A DNA stretch of 64,000 bases, from contig NZ_JAPPRA010000001.1 in the NCBI RefSeq assembly GCF_026672375.1, positions 3,162,001 to 3,226,000 of the forward strand. Direction: 5' to 3'. A model generated the notes under the pieces. It was not told the DNA's origin and searched no databases. It worked only from the letters and a program-made list of their open reading frames with translations. Shown here piece after piece: positions 55,546 to 64,000 of this stretch; the first letter of the stretch is position 1; each line of letters begins with the position of its first letter. A program made the position numbers and the translations under genes. The DNA comes from Caulobacter sp. SL161 (GTDB lineage: Bacteria; Pseudomonadota; Alphaproteobacteria; Caulobacterales; Caulobacteraceae).

Positions 55546-56769
55546 TCAACGTCCGGTCGGCATGTCCTTGAAAGCGACGTCCTTGTCCACGCGAACATCA
55601 CCCGGCAGGCCAAGGACCCGTTCGGCGATGATGTTCTTGAGGATTTCGTCGGTGCCGCCGGCGATCCGCAGGCCGGGAGCCCACATCAGGCTTTGCTGGA
55701 AGGCCGCCTCGGCGGGCGCGACCTCAGGATCGGATAGGATGCCGTACTGGTCCTCCATCTCGACCGCCGTATTGGCCAGCTCCTGCAGCTGATTGGCCGA
55801 GATGATCTTGCCGATCGAGCTTTCCGGTCCCGGCGTCTGGCCGCGCGACAGCGCGGTCATGGTGCGGAAACGCGTGAACTTCAGGCCTTCGGACTGCACG
55901 TACCAGTCGGCCAGCTTTTCGCGGAACGACTGATCCTTGAGCGACGGGCCGGTGGGTCCCGCCAGCTCGCGGGCCAGTTTCATGATCTCGCGATAGTTGG
56001 GGCCCGCAGAACCGCCGACCGCCAGGCGCTCGTTCATCAGCGTGACGAGGGCGACCTTCCAGCCGTCGCCGACCTCGCCCAGACGCTGGCTGTCCTTGAC
56101 GCGCAGATCGGTGAAATAGACCTCGTTGAACTCGCGCCCGCCCGACATCTGGTGGATCGGACGGCACTCGACCGCCGGATCCTTCATATCGATCCAGAAC
56201 ATGGTCAGGCCCTTGTGCTTGGGCACGTCAGGGTCGGTCCGGGTCAGCAGGATGCCGTAGTCGCAATAGTGGGCGCCGGTGGTCCAGACCTTCTGGCCGT
56301 TGATGACCCACTCATCGCCGTCCTTGACGGCGCGGGTGCGAAGGGCGGCGACGTCAGAGCCGCCGGCCGGTTCCGAGAACAGCTGGCACCAGATCTCCTC
56401 CCCGCGCACGGCGGGGCTGACGAAGCGCTTCTTGGTCTCGCCGTCCGAGAAGGCCATCACCGTGGGCACGCACATGCCCAGGCCGATCGTGAAGTAGCCG
56501 TAGCCGAGCCCGGCCTTGGTCTCTTCCTGGCCAAAGATCACCGACTGGATCGGCGTGCCGCCGCCGCCGCCGATCGCGGCGGGCCAGGTGATGCAGGCAT
56601 AGCCGGCGCTGGCCTTGGTGGCCTGCCATTCCTTGGCGGCGGCCATGTGCTCGGGCGTGTTCGGCTTCAGCTCGCCCCACTTGGCGCGGTGCGCGGCGGC
56701 GTTCTCGGCAAGCCAGGCGCGCGCCTTTTCGCGATAGGCGGCTTCTTCGGTGGAATCGTTGAAATCCAT
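55546..56769 (-). CDS. Acyl-CoA dehydrogenase, FadE-like
   Basis: This FAD-dependent acyl-CoA dehydrogenase of 407 aa has the N-terminal helical domain, the FAD segment WCQLFSEPAGGSDVAALRTR, the strand WVINGQKVWTTGAHYCDY, and a C-terminal helix bundle ending RIAGGTDEILKNIIAERVLG. Where many family members have the catalytic base in Y-E-G-T, this protein reads A-G-G-T, so the base, if used, must lie elsewhere. The gene after it (14 bases upstream on the minus strand) encodes a second, shorter dehydrogenase. Such pairs often form mixed tetramers that act on branched or steroid-type acyl-CoAs. Confidence 0.9.
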   Translation of the reverse strand: MDFNDSTEEAAYREKARAWLAENAAAHRAKWGELKPNTPEHMAAAKEWQATKASAGYACITWPAAIGGGGGTPIQSVIFGQEETKAGLGYGYFTIGLGMCVPTVMAFSDGETKKRFVSPAVRGEEIWCQLFSEPAGGSDVAALRTRAVKDGDEWVINGQKVWTTGAHYCDYGILLTRTDPDVPKHKGLTMFWIDMKDPAVECRPIHQMSGGREFNEVYFTDLRVKDSQRLGEVGDGWKVALVTLMNERLAVGGSAGPNYREIMKLARELAGPTGPSLKDQSFREKLADWYVQSEGLKFTRFRTMTALSRGQTPGPESSIGKIISANQLQELANTAVEMEDQYGILSDPEVAPAEAAFQQSLMWAPGLRIAGGTDEILKNIIAERVLGLPGDVRVDKDVAFKDMPTGR

Positions 56770-56782
56770 GATCTTCCGCTCC

Positions 56783-57898
56783 TTAAGCCGCGTTTTTCTT
56801 TTCGAGTTCAGCCACCAGCCGCTCTTTCCAGACCTTCGGCGCCCCAGCCACGAGGCTCAGTTGGCGCGAGCGGCGGTAATAGAGGTGGCAGTCGACATCC
56901 CAGGTGAAGCCCATGCCGCCATGGACCTGGATGTTCTCCTTGCTGGCGAACCAGAAGGCTTCCGAGGCGGCGATGCGCGCGGCCGAGGCGGCGACCGGCA
57001 GCTCCGGCGCACCGTCGTTCAAGGCCCAGGCGCCGTAATAGGCGTTGGACCGCGCCACCTCGTTCTTGACGTACATGTCCGCCAGCTTGTGCTTGATGGC
57101 CTGATAGCCCGCGATGACACGTCCAAAGGCGTAGCGCCCCAGGGCGTACTCCTTGGCCATCTCCAGGCACCGGTCGGCGCCGCCCAGTTGCTCGAACGCC
57201 AGCAGCACGGCCGCGCGGTCGAGGATACCCTGCACGACCTCGAAGCCCGCACCGGCGTCACCGACCCGCTCAGCGGGCGCGCCGTCGAACATGATCTTGG
57301 CGACGCCGCGCGTGGGATCCAGGCTCTTGAGGGTCTCGCGAGACACGCCGGCGCCCTTCAGGTCGACCAGGAAGAGGCCCGGGCGGCCGCCTTCCGAGGC
57401 CAGCACCAGCGCGATATCGGCGACATCGCCGTCGGTGACCGGGATCTTCGTCCCGCTGAGCTTGCCGCCCTCGACGCGGCATTGCAGCGTCGCTGGGCCG
57501 ACAACGCCGGGACCCTCAGAGGTCGCCAGGCAGCCGATGACCTCACCGGCGGCGATGCGCGGCAGGATCGACGCCTTCTGCGCGTCGGACCCGTAGGCCA
57601 TCAGGCCCTCGGCAAGCACATAAACAGTGGAGGCGAAGGGGATCGGCGCCACGGCGCGTCCAAGCTCTTCGGCGATGGCGCACAGTTCGACGCGGCCCAG
57701 ACCCAGGCCGCCATGTTCTTCGGGGATGCAGGCGCCCAGCCAGCCCTGCTCGGCGACGCCCTTCCAGAGCTTTTGGTCGAACGAGCGGTCGGCGTTGTCG
57801 AGCACGCCGCGAACCACGCCGACGTCGCAATGCGCGGCAAGGAACTTGCGCGCCTCCTCCTTCAGGAACTTCTGATCGTCCGAATAGTCGAAATCCAC
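56783..57898 (-). CDS. Acyl-CoA dehydrogenase, second member of the pair
   Basis: This 371-aa acyl-CoA dehydrogenase begins VDFDYSDDQKFLKEEARKFL from a GTG with AGGGAGGTTCC just upstream, which decides the start. The central domain contains LGRAVAPIPFAS and CLATSEGPGVVG. The C-terminal part has GRYAFGRVIAGYQAIKHKLA and NIQVHGGMGFTWDVDCHLYY, typical of the FadE28-like subunit of heteromeric dehydrogenases. It lacks parts of the classical FAD-binding loop seen in its partner. It is the first gene of the two-gene operon. The true substrate is unknown. Confidence 0.9.
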   Translation of the reverse strand: MDFDYSDDQKFLKEEARKFLAAHCDVGVVRGVLDNADRSFDQKLWKGVAEQGWLGACIPEEHGGLGLGRVELCAIAEELGRAVAPIPFASTVYVLAEGLMAYGSDAQKASILPRIAAGEVIGCLATSEGPGVVGPATLQCRVEGGKLSGTKIPVTDGDVADIALVLASEGGRPGLFLVDLKGAGVSRETLKSLDPTRGVAKIMFDGAPAERVGDAGAGFEVVQGILDRAAVLLAFEQLGGADRCLEMAKEYALGRYAFGRVIAGYQAIKHKLADMYVKNEVARSNAYYGAWALNDGAPELPVAASAARIAASEAFWFASKENIQVHGGMGFTWDVDCHLYYRRSRQLSLVAGAPKVWKERLVAELEKKNAA

Positions 57899-58040
57899 TG
57901 GAACCTCCCTGACTGCGCTCTCTGGCGCGTCACAGAAGGCACACTGAACGACGTTCACGCGAAGGGAAAGATTGACCCGGCGTCAAGAATTTCAGGTTCT
58001 TATGCCCCATAGTTTTACAACTTCGGACCTGTCGCGCGCC

Positions 58041-58592
58041 ATGGCCAAGACCGTCTTTCAGAAGAACCAGCGGGTCTGGGTCGACAGCGTCGGATGCTGG
58101 GCGGTCGTCGAGCGGATCGTGCCGATCTGGGCCAAGGGCTTCGACGAACCGGTGCGGGTGACCTACGACGTTGGCCTGGGTCGCGAGTTCCAGGCGCAGG
58201 AGCTGAAGCCCGAGGACAAGGTCGACCCGCAGGAGAGCGGCGTGGCCTCGAACTGGCGGGTGCTTCGGGCCCGCAACAAGTGGCAGCAGGAGGGCGACTG
58301 CGCCCATCATCCCTATCCCGGGACCTATCCGGTCGTGGTCACCGACCCCAACGACTGGGGCGGCTGGCGGACGCCCGGCGCGGAGTATGATCGCGACCCA
58401 CATAAGATGGAGTATCAGGCGCGACTGATCGCCAGCGCGCCGCGCCTCCAAGCGATCGCCCGCGAGATCCTGACTCTGGTGGCCGACAATCCCGAGGACG
58501 CTCCGCCCGCGCTGAGCGCCGTGGCGCAGAAGATCATGGTCATCGAGCGATACCTGCAGGAGTCGCCCTCAGCGCCGCCCGCCGGCGATTAA
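58041..58592 (+). CDS. Conserved-looking hypothetical protein
   Basis: The function is not recognised. The 183-aa product starts MAKTVFQKNQRVWVDSVGCW. A beta-rich N-terminal half (RVTYDVGLGREFQAQELKPE) may form an SH3-like or CarD-like barrel. The middle contains CAHHPYPGTYPVVVTDPNDW, and the C-terminal third is an amphipathic helix bundle with RLQAIAREILTLVADNPEDA. There is no signal or membrane segment. Longer starts at 57972 and 58002 are possible, but both add residues of mixed composition. It is divergent from the acyl-CoA dehydrogenases and 95 bases ahead of pepN. Confidence 0.7.
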   Translation: MAKTVFQKNQRVWVDSVGCWAVVERIVPIWAKGFDEPVRVTYDVGLGREFQAQELKPEDKVDPQESGVASNWRVLRARNKWQQEGDCAHHPYPGTYPVVVTDPNDWGGWRTPGAEYDRDPHKMEYQARLIASAPRLQAIAREILTLVADNPEDAPPALSAVAQKIMVIERYLQESPSAPPAGD

Positions 58593-58687
58593 ACCGCGTT
58601 CACGCCCTGATGCCATCGGACCATTTATTCGGCGCGGAAGACCACGGTCCCCTCGCGGACGTCGGCGCGCGGGATTAAGTAGGACGG

Positions 58688-61279
58688 ATGCGCACCGACA
58701 CGCCCCAAGCCGTGAACCTCGCGGACTATCGCCCGTTCCCGTTCGCCATCGAGACCACTCGCCTGATCTTCGACCTGCACCCCACGCGAACCCGTGTCAC
58801 GGCCGAGCTTTCGGTCCGTCGGACCGGGGCCAAGGGCGAAGCGTTGGTTCTGAACGGCGAACGCCTGAAATTGGTTTCGATCGCGATCGACGGCCGGCCG
58901 CTGGACGCGAGCCGGTATGTCGTGGACGCCGAACATCTCACCATCGCCGAGGCGCCGGACCAGTTCGTGCTGTCGACCGAGGTCGAGATCGATCCCTCGT
59001 CGAACAAGGCGCTGATGGGTCTCTATATGTCGGGCGGCCGGTTCTGCACCCAGTGCGAGGCCGAAGGGTTCCGCACGATCACCTACTTCCCTGATCGTCC
59101 CGATGTGCTCTCGCGATACAGCGTCCGGATCGAGGCCGACGGCAAGTTCCCGCACCTGCTGAGCAACGGCAATCCGGTGGCTTCGGGCTCGCTGGACGGC
59201 GGGCGGCACTTCGCCGAGTGGTCCGACCCGTTCCCCAAGCCAAGCTATCTCTTCGCACTGGTCGCCGGCGATCTCGACGTCCTGGCCGACAAGTTCATCA
59301 CGATGAGCGGCCGCGAAGTCGCGTTGCGGGTGTTCGTGGATCCCGGCCAGGCCTCGCGCGCGGCCTATGCGCTGGACAGCCTGAAACGCGCGATGAAATG
59401 GGACGAAGAGGCGTTCGGGCGCGAATACGATCTGGATCTCTTCATGATCGTCGCCGTGCGCGACTTCAATTTCGGCGCCATGGAGAACAAGGGGCTGAAC
59501 ATCTTCAACAGCTCGCTGCTCCTGGCCGATCCCCAGACGGCGACCGACCTCGACTATGAGCGGATCGAGGCCGTGGTCGCCCACGAGTACTTCCACAACT
59601 GGACCGGCAACCGCATCACCTGCCGCGACTGGTTCCAGCTGTGCCTGAAGGAAGGCTTCACGGTCTTCCGCGACCAGGGCTTCAGCGCCGACATGCGCGG
59701 CGCGGCCGTGCAGCGGATCAAGGATGTCCGCGCCCTGCGCGCCCGCCAGTTCGCCGAGGACGCCGGTCCCCTCGCCCACCCCGTCCGGCCGTCCAGCTAT
59801 CTGAAGATCGACAACTTCTACACCGCGACCATCTACGAGAAGGGCGCGGAGATCATCCGGATGCTCAAGGCCATCCTGGGCGCGGCCGCGTTCCGGAAGG
59901 GCTGCGACCTCTACTTCCAGCGCCACGATGGCGAGGCGACGACGGTCGAGGCGTTCATCGCCTGCTTCGCCGAAGCGTCCGGCCGTGACCTCTCCGGCTT
60001 CTTTGGCTGGTACGAGCAGGCGGGCACGCCGTCGGTGATGATCGAGACGGCCTATGACGCCGCCGCCGGCGCGCTGACCCTGACCCTGACCCAGAGCACG
60101 CCCCCGACGCCTGGCCAGCCTGACAAGAAGCCGCTGCCGATCCCGATCGCCATCGGCCTGCTGGCTGCAGACGGACGCGTTCTTCGCGACACCGAGATCG
60201 TGCTGCTCGACCAGGCGCAGATGACGGTTCGTTGGGACAGCATCCCCGAGCCGCCGGTGCTGTCGGCGCTGCGCGGGTTCTCCGCACCGGTGAACCTGTC
60301 GACCGACGCCCGCCCGTCGGATCGCTACGTCCTGTTCGGGTCCGACACCGATCTCTTCAATCGCTGGGAGGCCGGCCAGACCTTGGCGCGGGATCTGATC
60401 CTGACGCGTGCGGCTGGCGCGCCCGATGAGGTGGGCGAGGAGCGCTACGCCGACGCCCTGGGCCGGGCGCTGGTCGATGACGCCGCCGAGCCGGCCTTCA
60501 AGGCCCTGTTGCTGGCGCTGCCCTCCGAGCCCGACCTCGCCCTGATGTTCGAGGCCGCTGATCCCGCCGCCCTGCACGCGGCGCGCGATCATCTTCGCAC
60601 GCGTATCGCGGTGCACCTCGGCGACCTGTTGCGTCGCCTGCACGGCGAAATGCAGATCGACGGCGAGTTCTCCTCGGACGCGGCCGCAGCCGGTCGCCGA
60701 GCGCTGCGTAACGCCTGCGCCGAAGCGCTGTCGGCTGACCCGCACGCTGAGAACCTCACGCGCCTGCTGGGCCATTTCAGCGCGGCCCGCAACATGACCG
60801 ACATGATCGGCGGGCTCTATCCGATGGTCGCCATGGGCGGGGTGCCGCGTGAGAAGGCGCTCGAGAGCTTCCACCACGCCTGGCGGACCGAGCCGCTGGT
60901 GCTGGACAAGTGGTTCGCGGTGCAGGGTCGCGATCCGAACCCCGACGCGCTGGAACGCGTAATCGCCCTGACCCAGCACCCGGATTTCGAGCCCACCAAC
61001 CCCAATCGGTTGCGCGCGCTGGTCTCGACCTTCGCCAACTTCAACCCGGCGCGGTTCCACGATCCCAGCGGCGCGGGCTATGCGTTCCTGGCGGACGAGA
61101 TCCTCAAGGTCGACGCCTTCAACCCGATGACGGCGGCGCGGCTGGTAGAGCCTCTGGGCGGGTGGCGTCGTTACAAGCCCGAACTGGGCGACCTGATGCG
61201 CGCCCAGCTGGAACGCATCGTGGCCCACCCCGACCTCTCCAAGAACGTCCTGGAACTGGCCAGCAAGGCGCTCGGCTGA
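58688..61279 (+). CDS. pepN: PepN, aminopeptidase N (M1 family)
   Basis: This 863-aa zinc aminopeptidase of the E. coli PepN type removes N-terminal residues from peptides in the cytoplasm. The substrate-recognition motif is FNFGAMENKGLNIFN near residue 261. The zinc site HEYFHNWTGNR begins at H299 (H-E-x-x-H), with the third glutamate 18 residues later in LKEGFTVFRDQG. Four-domain length is normal. No signal peptide is present. It is followed by a GANTC-rich region and then pleC. The annotated ATG has no competing upstream start. Confidence 0.96.
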   Translation: MRTDTPQAVNLADYRPFPFAIETTRLIFDLHPTRTRVTAELSVRRTGAKGEALVLNGERLKLVSIAIDGRPLDASRYVVDAEHLTIAEAPDQFVLSTEVEIDPSSNKALMGLYMSGGRFCTQCEAEGFRTITYFPDRPDVLSRYSVRIEADGKFPHLLSNGNPVASGSLDGGRHFAEWSDPFPKPSYLFALVAGDLDVLADKFITMSGREVALRVFVDPGQASRAAYALDSLKRAMKWDEEAFGREYDLDLFMIVAVRDFNFGAMENKGLNIFNSSLLLADPQTATDLDYERIEAVVAHEYFHNWTGNRITCRDWFQLCLKEGFTVFRDQGFSADMRGAAVQRIKDVRALRARQFAEDAGPLAHPVRPSSYLKIDNFYTATIYEKGAEIIRMLKAILGAAAFRKGCDLYFQRHDGEATTVEAFIACFAEASGRDLSGFFGWYEQAGTPSVMIETAYDAAAGALTLTLTQSTPPTPGQPDKKPLPIPIAIGLLAADGRVLRDTEIVLLDQAQMTVRWDSIPEPPVLSALRGFSAPVNLSTDARPSDRYVLFGSDTDLFNRWEAGQTLARDLILTRAAGAPDEVGEERYADALGRALVDDAAEPAFKALLLALPSEPDLALMFEAADPAALHAARDHLRTRIAVHLGDLLRRLHGEMQIDGEFSSDAAAAGRRALRNACAEALSADPHAENLTRLLGHFSAARNMTDMIGGLYPMVAMGGVPREKALESFHHAWRTEPLVLDKWFAVQGRDPNPDALERVIALTQHPDFEPTNPNRLRALVSTFANFNPARFHDPSGAGYAFLADEILKVDAFNPMTAARLVEPLGGWRRYKPELGDLMRAQLERIVAHPDLSKNVLELASKALG

Positions 61280-61280
61280 C

Positions 61281-61427
61281 GAGTCTTTGACGATGGTCGG
61301 CCACTCGGGATTGCGACCAATAGGCTCAACCGTTCGAAATCCGCCGCTTCGGCGGTGACGCGAGCGGCGGCGGTACGTTAGATTCACGACTTGGCGAAGT
61401 GACTCGCCATGGGGATCCACGGGAGTC
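61281..61427. promoter_or_regulatory. Cluster of CcrM (GANTC) sites upstream of pleC
   Basis: Four GANTC sites occur at 61281 (GAGTC), 61381 (GATTC), 61401 (GACTC) and 61423 (GAGTC), all before the pleC start codon. CcrM methylates these sites at the end of the Caulobacter cell cycle and GcrA reads them. pleC has been reported as a GcrA-dependent gene, so this is a plausible control region. Confidence 0.6.
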
Positions 61428-61446
61428 TGGCGCGTTGAGCAAGGGC

Positions 61447-63975
61447 ATGGGCAGACACGGGGGGCCGGCGGCAGCCGGGCCGACCGCGCCGTCGGCCGTG
61501 CGCGCCAAGGCTGTCAACGCGCCGTCGCAGGTGTTCGTCCGTATCGCGATCCTCGCGGCGCTGCTGCTCCTGGCGGTCTATACGGCCTTTGGCGTGCATC
61601 GCTTGCAACGCGAGGCCCTGGCCCAGCCCGGCGGCGCACCGCTGGCGGCGAAGGCTGACCTGATCGCCGGCCGCGTGGACGCCAATCTGGCGGCGCAACG
61701 CGCGGGCCTCTCGGCGGCCGCCGACCTGCTGAAACGCGATCCCGGCGCGACGATGGACGCCGCCGAGACGACCCTGCGCGCCGCCGGCGGCGAAGCTGCG
61801 GCCGTGGCCGTCGTCAGCGAGGCCGGCGTTGTCGCGGTCGCTGGTCGCGACGACGGCGCGGATTGGAAGGCCGCCGCCCTGGCCGCCGGCGCTTCGGGCC
61901 GGACCAACTGGGTCGGCTCGGTCGGAGAGACGGGTCGTCTCTATGTCGCCACCACGACGAGCTTGGATCGTGCGCGCGCCTTCGTGATCGCCAGCGGCGA
62001 CGCCTCGCGCCTGGTCGCCGATCCCGAGAAGGGCGAGAGCGGCGCCCTGGCCCTGCCGGACGGCAAGCTGATCGCCGCGCGCGGACGCGGCGTCCAGGGC
62101 GCCGGCGCGCTTCGCGAAGCCTTTGCGCTCTCGGTCGAGGATCTGGGCGATGGTCCCGCCGCCGTACGCGGACAAGCCGCCGACGGCGCCTTGCTGGACG
62201 TGCCCGTTCGTCCCGTGGCGCAGGGCGCCCTGCTGGCGGTCGCCGCCGCGCCGACGCGATCGGTCGCCAACCTGGATCGGCAGGTCATGGAGGGCGCCTT
62301 CAGCCTTCTCGTGCCGCTGGGCGTCGGCATCGCCCTGGCGCTGCTGCTGATGATCCAGAGCCGCAAGGCCGAGGTGGCCCATCGCGAGTTCATCGACAGC
62401 GAACGCCGCTTCCGGCTCGCGGTGGAAGCCGCGCGGTGCGGGATTTGGGAATGGGACCTGAACGGCGACCAAGTCTATCTGTCCGACGTCACCGGCGCGA
62501 TGTTCGGCTGGGGCGGCGGCGGCGTCGTTTCGGGGCAGGACCTCCTGGAGCGGATCTCGATCGACCACCGCGAGCGCGTTCGTCAGGCGCTGGCCAACGC
62601 GGCGATGTACGGCGCGTTCGACGTGTCGTTCCGGGTCCCGGCGAGCGAACAGGGCGCGCGGTCTCTGTGGATCGACGCCCGCGGCCAGGGCTTTGGAAAG
62701 CCAGGCTCGGAAGGTCACGCCCGCATCATCGGCGTGGCGCTGGACGTCACCGAGGAGCGGATCGCCCAGGCCCGCGCCCAGGCGGCCGAGAACCGCCTGC
62801 GCGACGCCATCGAGAGCGTGTCCGAAGCGTTCGTTCTCTGGGATCGGCAGGGTCGCCTGCTGATGTGCAACCGCAACTATCGCAGCGTCTTCTCGCTGGA
62901 GCCCAAGATCCTCAAGCCCGGCGCGGCCCGGGCCGAGGTCAACCGCTTCGCCGCCCTGGCGATCAAGCAGGACCACCCCGCGCCCGACGGCGCCAAGGGT
63001 GTTCGCGAAGCCGAAATGATGGACGGCCGCTGGATCCAGATCAGCGAACGCCGCACCGCCGAAGGCGGTCTTGTCATGACCGCCGCCGACATCACGGCCA
63101 TCAAGACCCAGGAAGAAGCCCGCCGTCGCAACGAGGAACAGCTTCAGAACGCCGTCGCCGGCCTGGAGCGCAGCCAGGAGCAATTGGCCGAGCTGGCGCG
63201 CAAGTACGAGACCGAGAAGGTCAAGGCCGAGAGCGCCAACAAGGCCAAGAGCGAATTCCTGGCCAACATGTCTCACGAGCTGCGGACACCGCTGAACGCC
63301 ATCAATGGCTTCTCCGAGATCATGATGAACGAGATGTTCGGACCGCTCGGCGACCAACGCTACAAGGGCTACAGCCAGGACATCCACTCGTCGGGCCAGC
63401 ACCTGCTGGCGCTGATCAACGACATCCTGGACATGTCGAAGATCGAAGCCGGCAAGATGAACCTGAAGTTCGAGTCGATGCATCTGGAAGACGTCGCCGA
63501 GGACGCGGTTCGACTGGTGCGCAATCGCGCCGAGGCTGCGGGCCTCAAGCTGGACATCGACTTCCCGCAGCTGCCCGAGATCGAAGCCGACTATCGCGCC
63601 GTTAAGCAGGTGCTGCTGAACCTGCTGTCGAACGCCATCAAGTTCACGCCGCGCGCCGGCAGCGTGACGGTGCGCGCCGAGGTCCGCCGCGATCCGTTCG
63701 GCGACCTGATCAAGGTCTCGGTGACCGACACCGGCATCGGCATCGCGAAGGAAGACCTGGCGCGACTGGCCAAGCCCTTCGAGCAGGTGGAAAGCCAGTT
63801 CTCGAAGACGACCCAGGGCACCGGCCTAGGCCTGGCGCTGACCAAGTCGCTGATCACCATGCACGACGGCGTGCTGGAGATGCACTCGACGCCGGGCGAA
63901 GGCACCACGGTCAGCTTCACCCTGCCTGTCCGCCATAGCGATCAGAAGATCACCCGCGACTTCGTGGCGGCCTGA
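61447..63975 (+). CDS. pleC: PleC, polar sensor histidine kinase/phosphatase
   Basis: PleC sits at the flagellar pole, dephosphorylates DivK in swarmer cells, and later acts as a kinase for PleD. The 842-aa form from ATG 61447 has two membrane helices (about residues 33-50 and 290-310) flanking a periplasmic domain, then two PAS domains. HisKA follows with H610 in MSHELRTPLNAINGF, and HATPase_c with N-box QVLLNLLSNAIKF and G-boxes DTGIGIAKED and TGLGLALTKS. Codon 610 falling exactly on the phosphorylated histidine known for C. crescentus supports this start over a longer frame. Its two targets, DivK and PleD, are encoded at about 40 kb. Confidence 0.98.
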   Translation: MGRHGGPAAAGPTAPSAVRAKAVNAPSQVFVRIAILAALLLLAVYTAFGVHRLQREALAQPGGAPLAAKADLIAGRVDANLAAQRAGLSAAADLLKRDPGATMDAAETTLRAAGGEAAAVAVVSEAGVVAVAGRDDGADWKAAALAAGASGRTNWVGSVGETGRLYVATTTSLDRARAFVIASGDASRLVADPEKGESGALALPDGKLIAARGRGVQGAGALREAFALSVEDLGDGPAAVRGQAADGALLDVPVRPVAQGALLAVAAAPTRSVANLDRQVMEGAFSLLVPLGVGIALALLLMIQSRKAEVAHREFIDSERRFRLAVEAARCGIWEWDLNGDQVYLSDVTGAMFGWGGGGVVSGQDLLERISIDHRERVRQALANAAMYGAFDVSFRVPASEQGARSLWIDARGQGFGKPGSEGHARIIGVALDVTEERIAQARAQAAENRLRDAIESVSEAFVLWDRQGRLLMCNRNYRSVFSLEPKILKPGAARAEVNRFAALAIKQDHPAPDGAKGVREAEMMDGRWIQISERRTAEGGLVMTAADITAIKTQEEARRRNEEQLQNAVAGLERSQEQLAELARKYETEKVKAESANKAKSEFLANMSHELRTPLNAINGFSEIMMNEMFGPLGDQRYKGYSQDIHSSGQHLLALINDILDMSKIEAGKMNLKFESMHLEDVAEDAVRLVRNRAEAAGLKLDIDFPQLPEIEADYRAVKQVLLNLLSNAIKFTPRAGSVTVRAEVRRDPFGDLIKVSVTDTGIGIAKEDLARLAKPFEQVESQFSKTTQGTGLGLALTKSLITMHDGVLEMHSTPGEGTTVSFTLPVRHSDQKITRDFVAA

Positions 63976-64000
63976 GGCGAGACCGTCCCAGGGGCGGCCT

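Noticed and set aside
58625..61420. Open frame of about 930 codons antisense to pepN
   Set aside because: It is the complement of the well-conserved pepN and has no independent evidence.

Overview
The window is about two-thirds GC, uses alphaproteobacterial codon preferences, and is best explained as the chromosome of a Caulobacter strain close to C. crescentus/C. vibrioides. The PleC, DivK, PleD, ClpS and holdfast proteins are recognisable nearly residue for residue from memory. For example, the PleC histidine falls exactly at residue 610 when the start that gives 842 aa is used. No phage, insertion sequence or CRISPR array is visible.

Layout. 0-2 kb: the end of a CzcA-type RND metal pump and a tRNA-Ser(GCU). 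2-11 kb: the complete holdfast polysaccharide locus, with hfsE-F-G-H on the plus strand, hfsC-B-A on the minus strand and hfsD on the plus strand. Together these encode the initiating sugar-phosphate transferase, flippase, glycosyltransferase, deacetylase, polymerase, ATPase-like partner, inner-membrane co-polymerase and outer-membrane export protein. 11-19 kb: a Sel1-like protein, a YfcG-like glutathione transferase, an RcnB-like protein, gatCAB, the YqgF nuclease and several secreted proteins. 19-26 kb: pyrB, an apparently inactive dihydroorotase (pyrC'), plsY, dprA, a TPR methyltransferase and small orphan genes. 26-37 kb: topA, rnr, an SGNH esterase, an aminotransferase, an M20 hydrolase, a Nudix protein and rpmG. 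37-47 kb: a PafA-like phosphatase, pleD-divK, a HAD gene, a frameshifted ROK kinase, dinB, clpS and clpA. 47-58 kb: a repeat-rich intergenic kilobase, a thioesterase, an amidase, an operon matching the stalk crossband genes stpABCD, and paired acyl-CoA dehydrogenases. 58-64 kb: pepN and pleC.

The segment carries an unusual share of the machinery for the Caulobacter polar programme. PleC acts on DivK and PleD, PleD makes c-di-GMP at the stalked pole, the Hfs proteins build the holdfast at that pole, the Stp proteins compartmentalise the stalk, and ClpA/ClpS deliver regulatory proteolysis substrates. A near-consensus CtrA box precedes divK, and a cluster of CcrM (GANTC) sites precedes pleC.

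The non-coding space is dominated by several families of imperfect palindromic repeats, often between convergent genes. The most unusual points are a HfsB P-loop without its lysine, a dihydroorotase homologue without its metal ligands beside pyrB, a one-base frameshift in the ROK gene, a very small lipoprotein gene overlapping the stp operon, and an unexplained repeat-rich kilobase at 47.6-48.6 kb. I saw no convincing wholly new multi-gene system.
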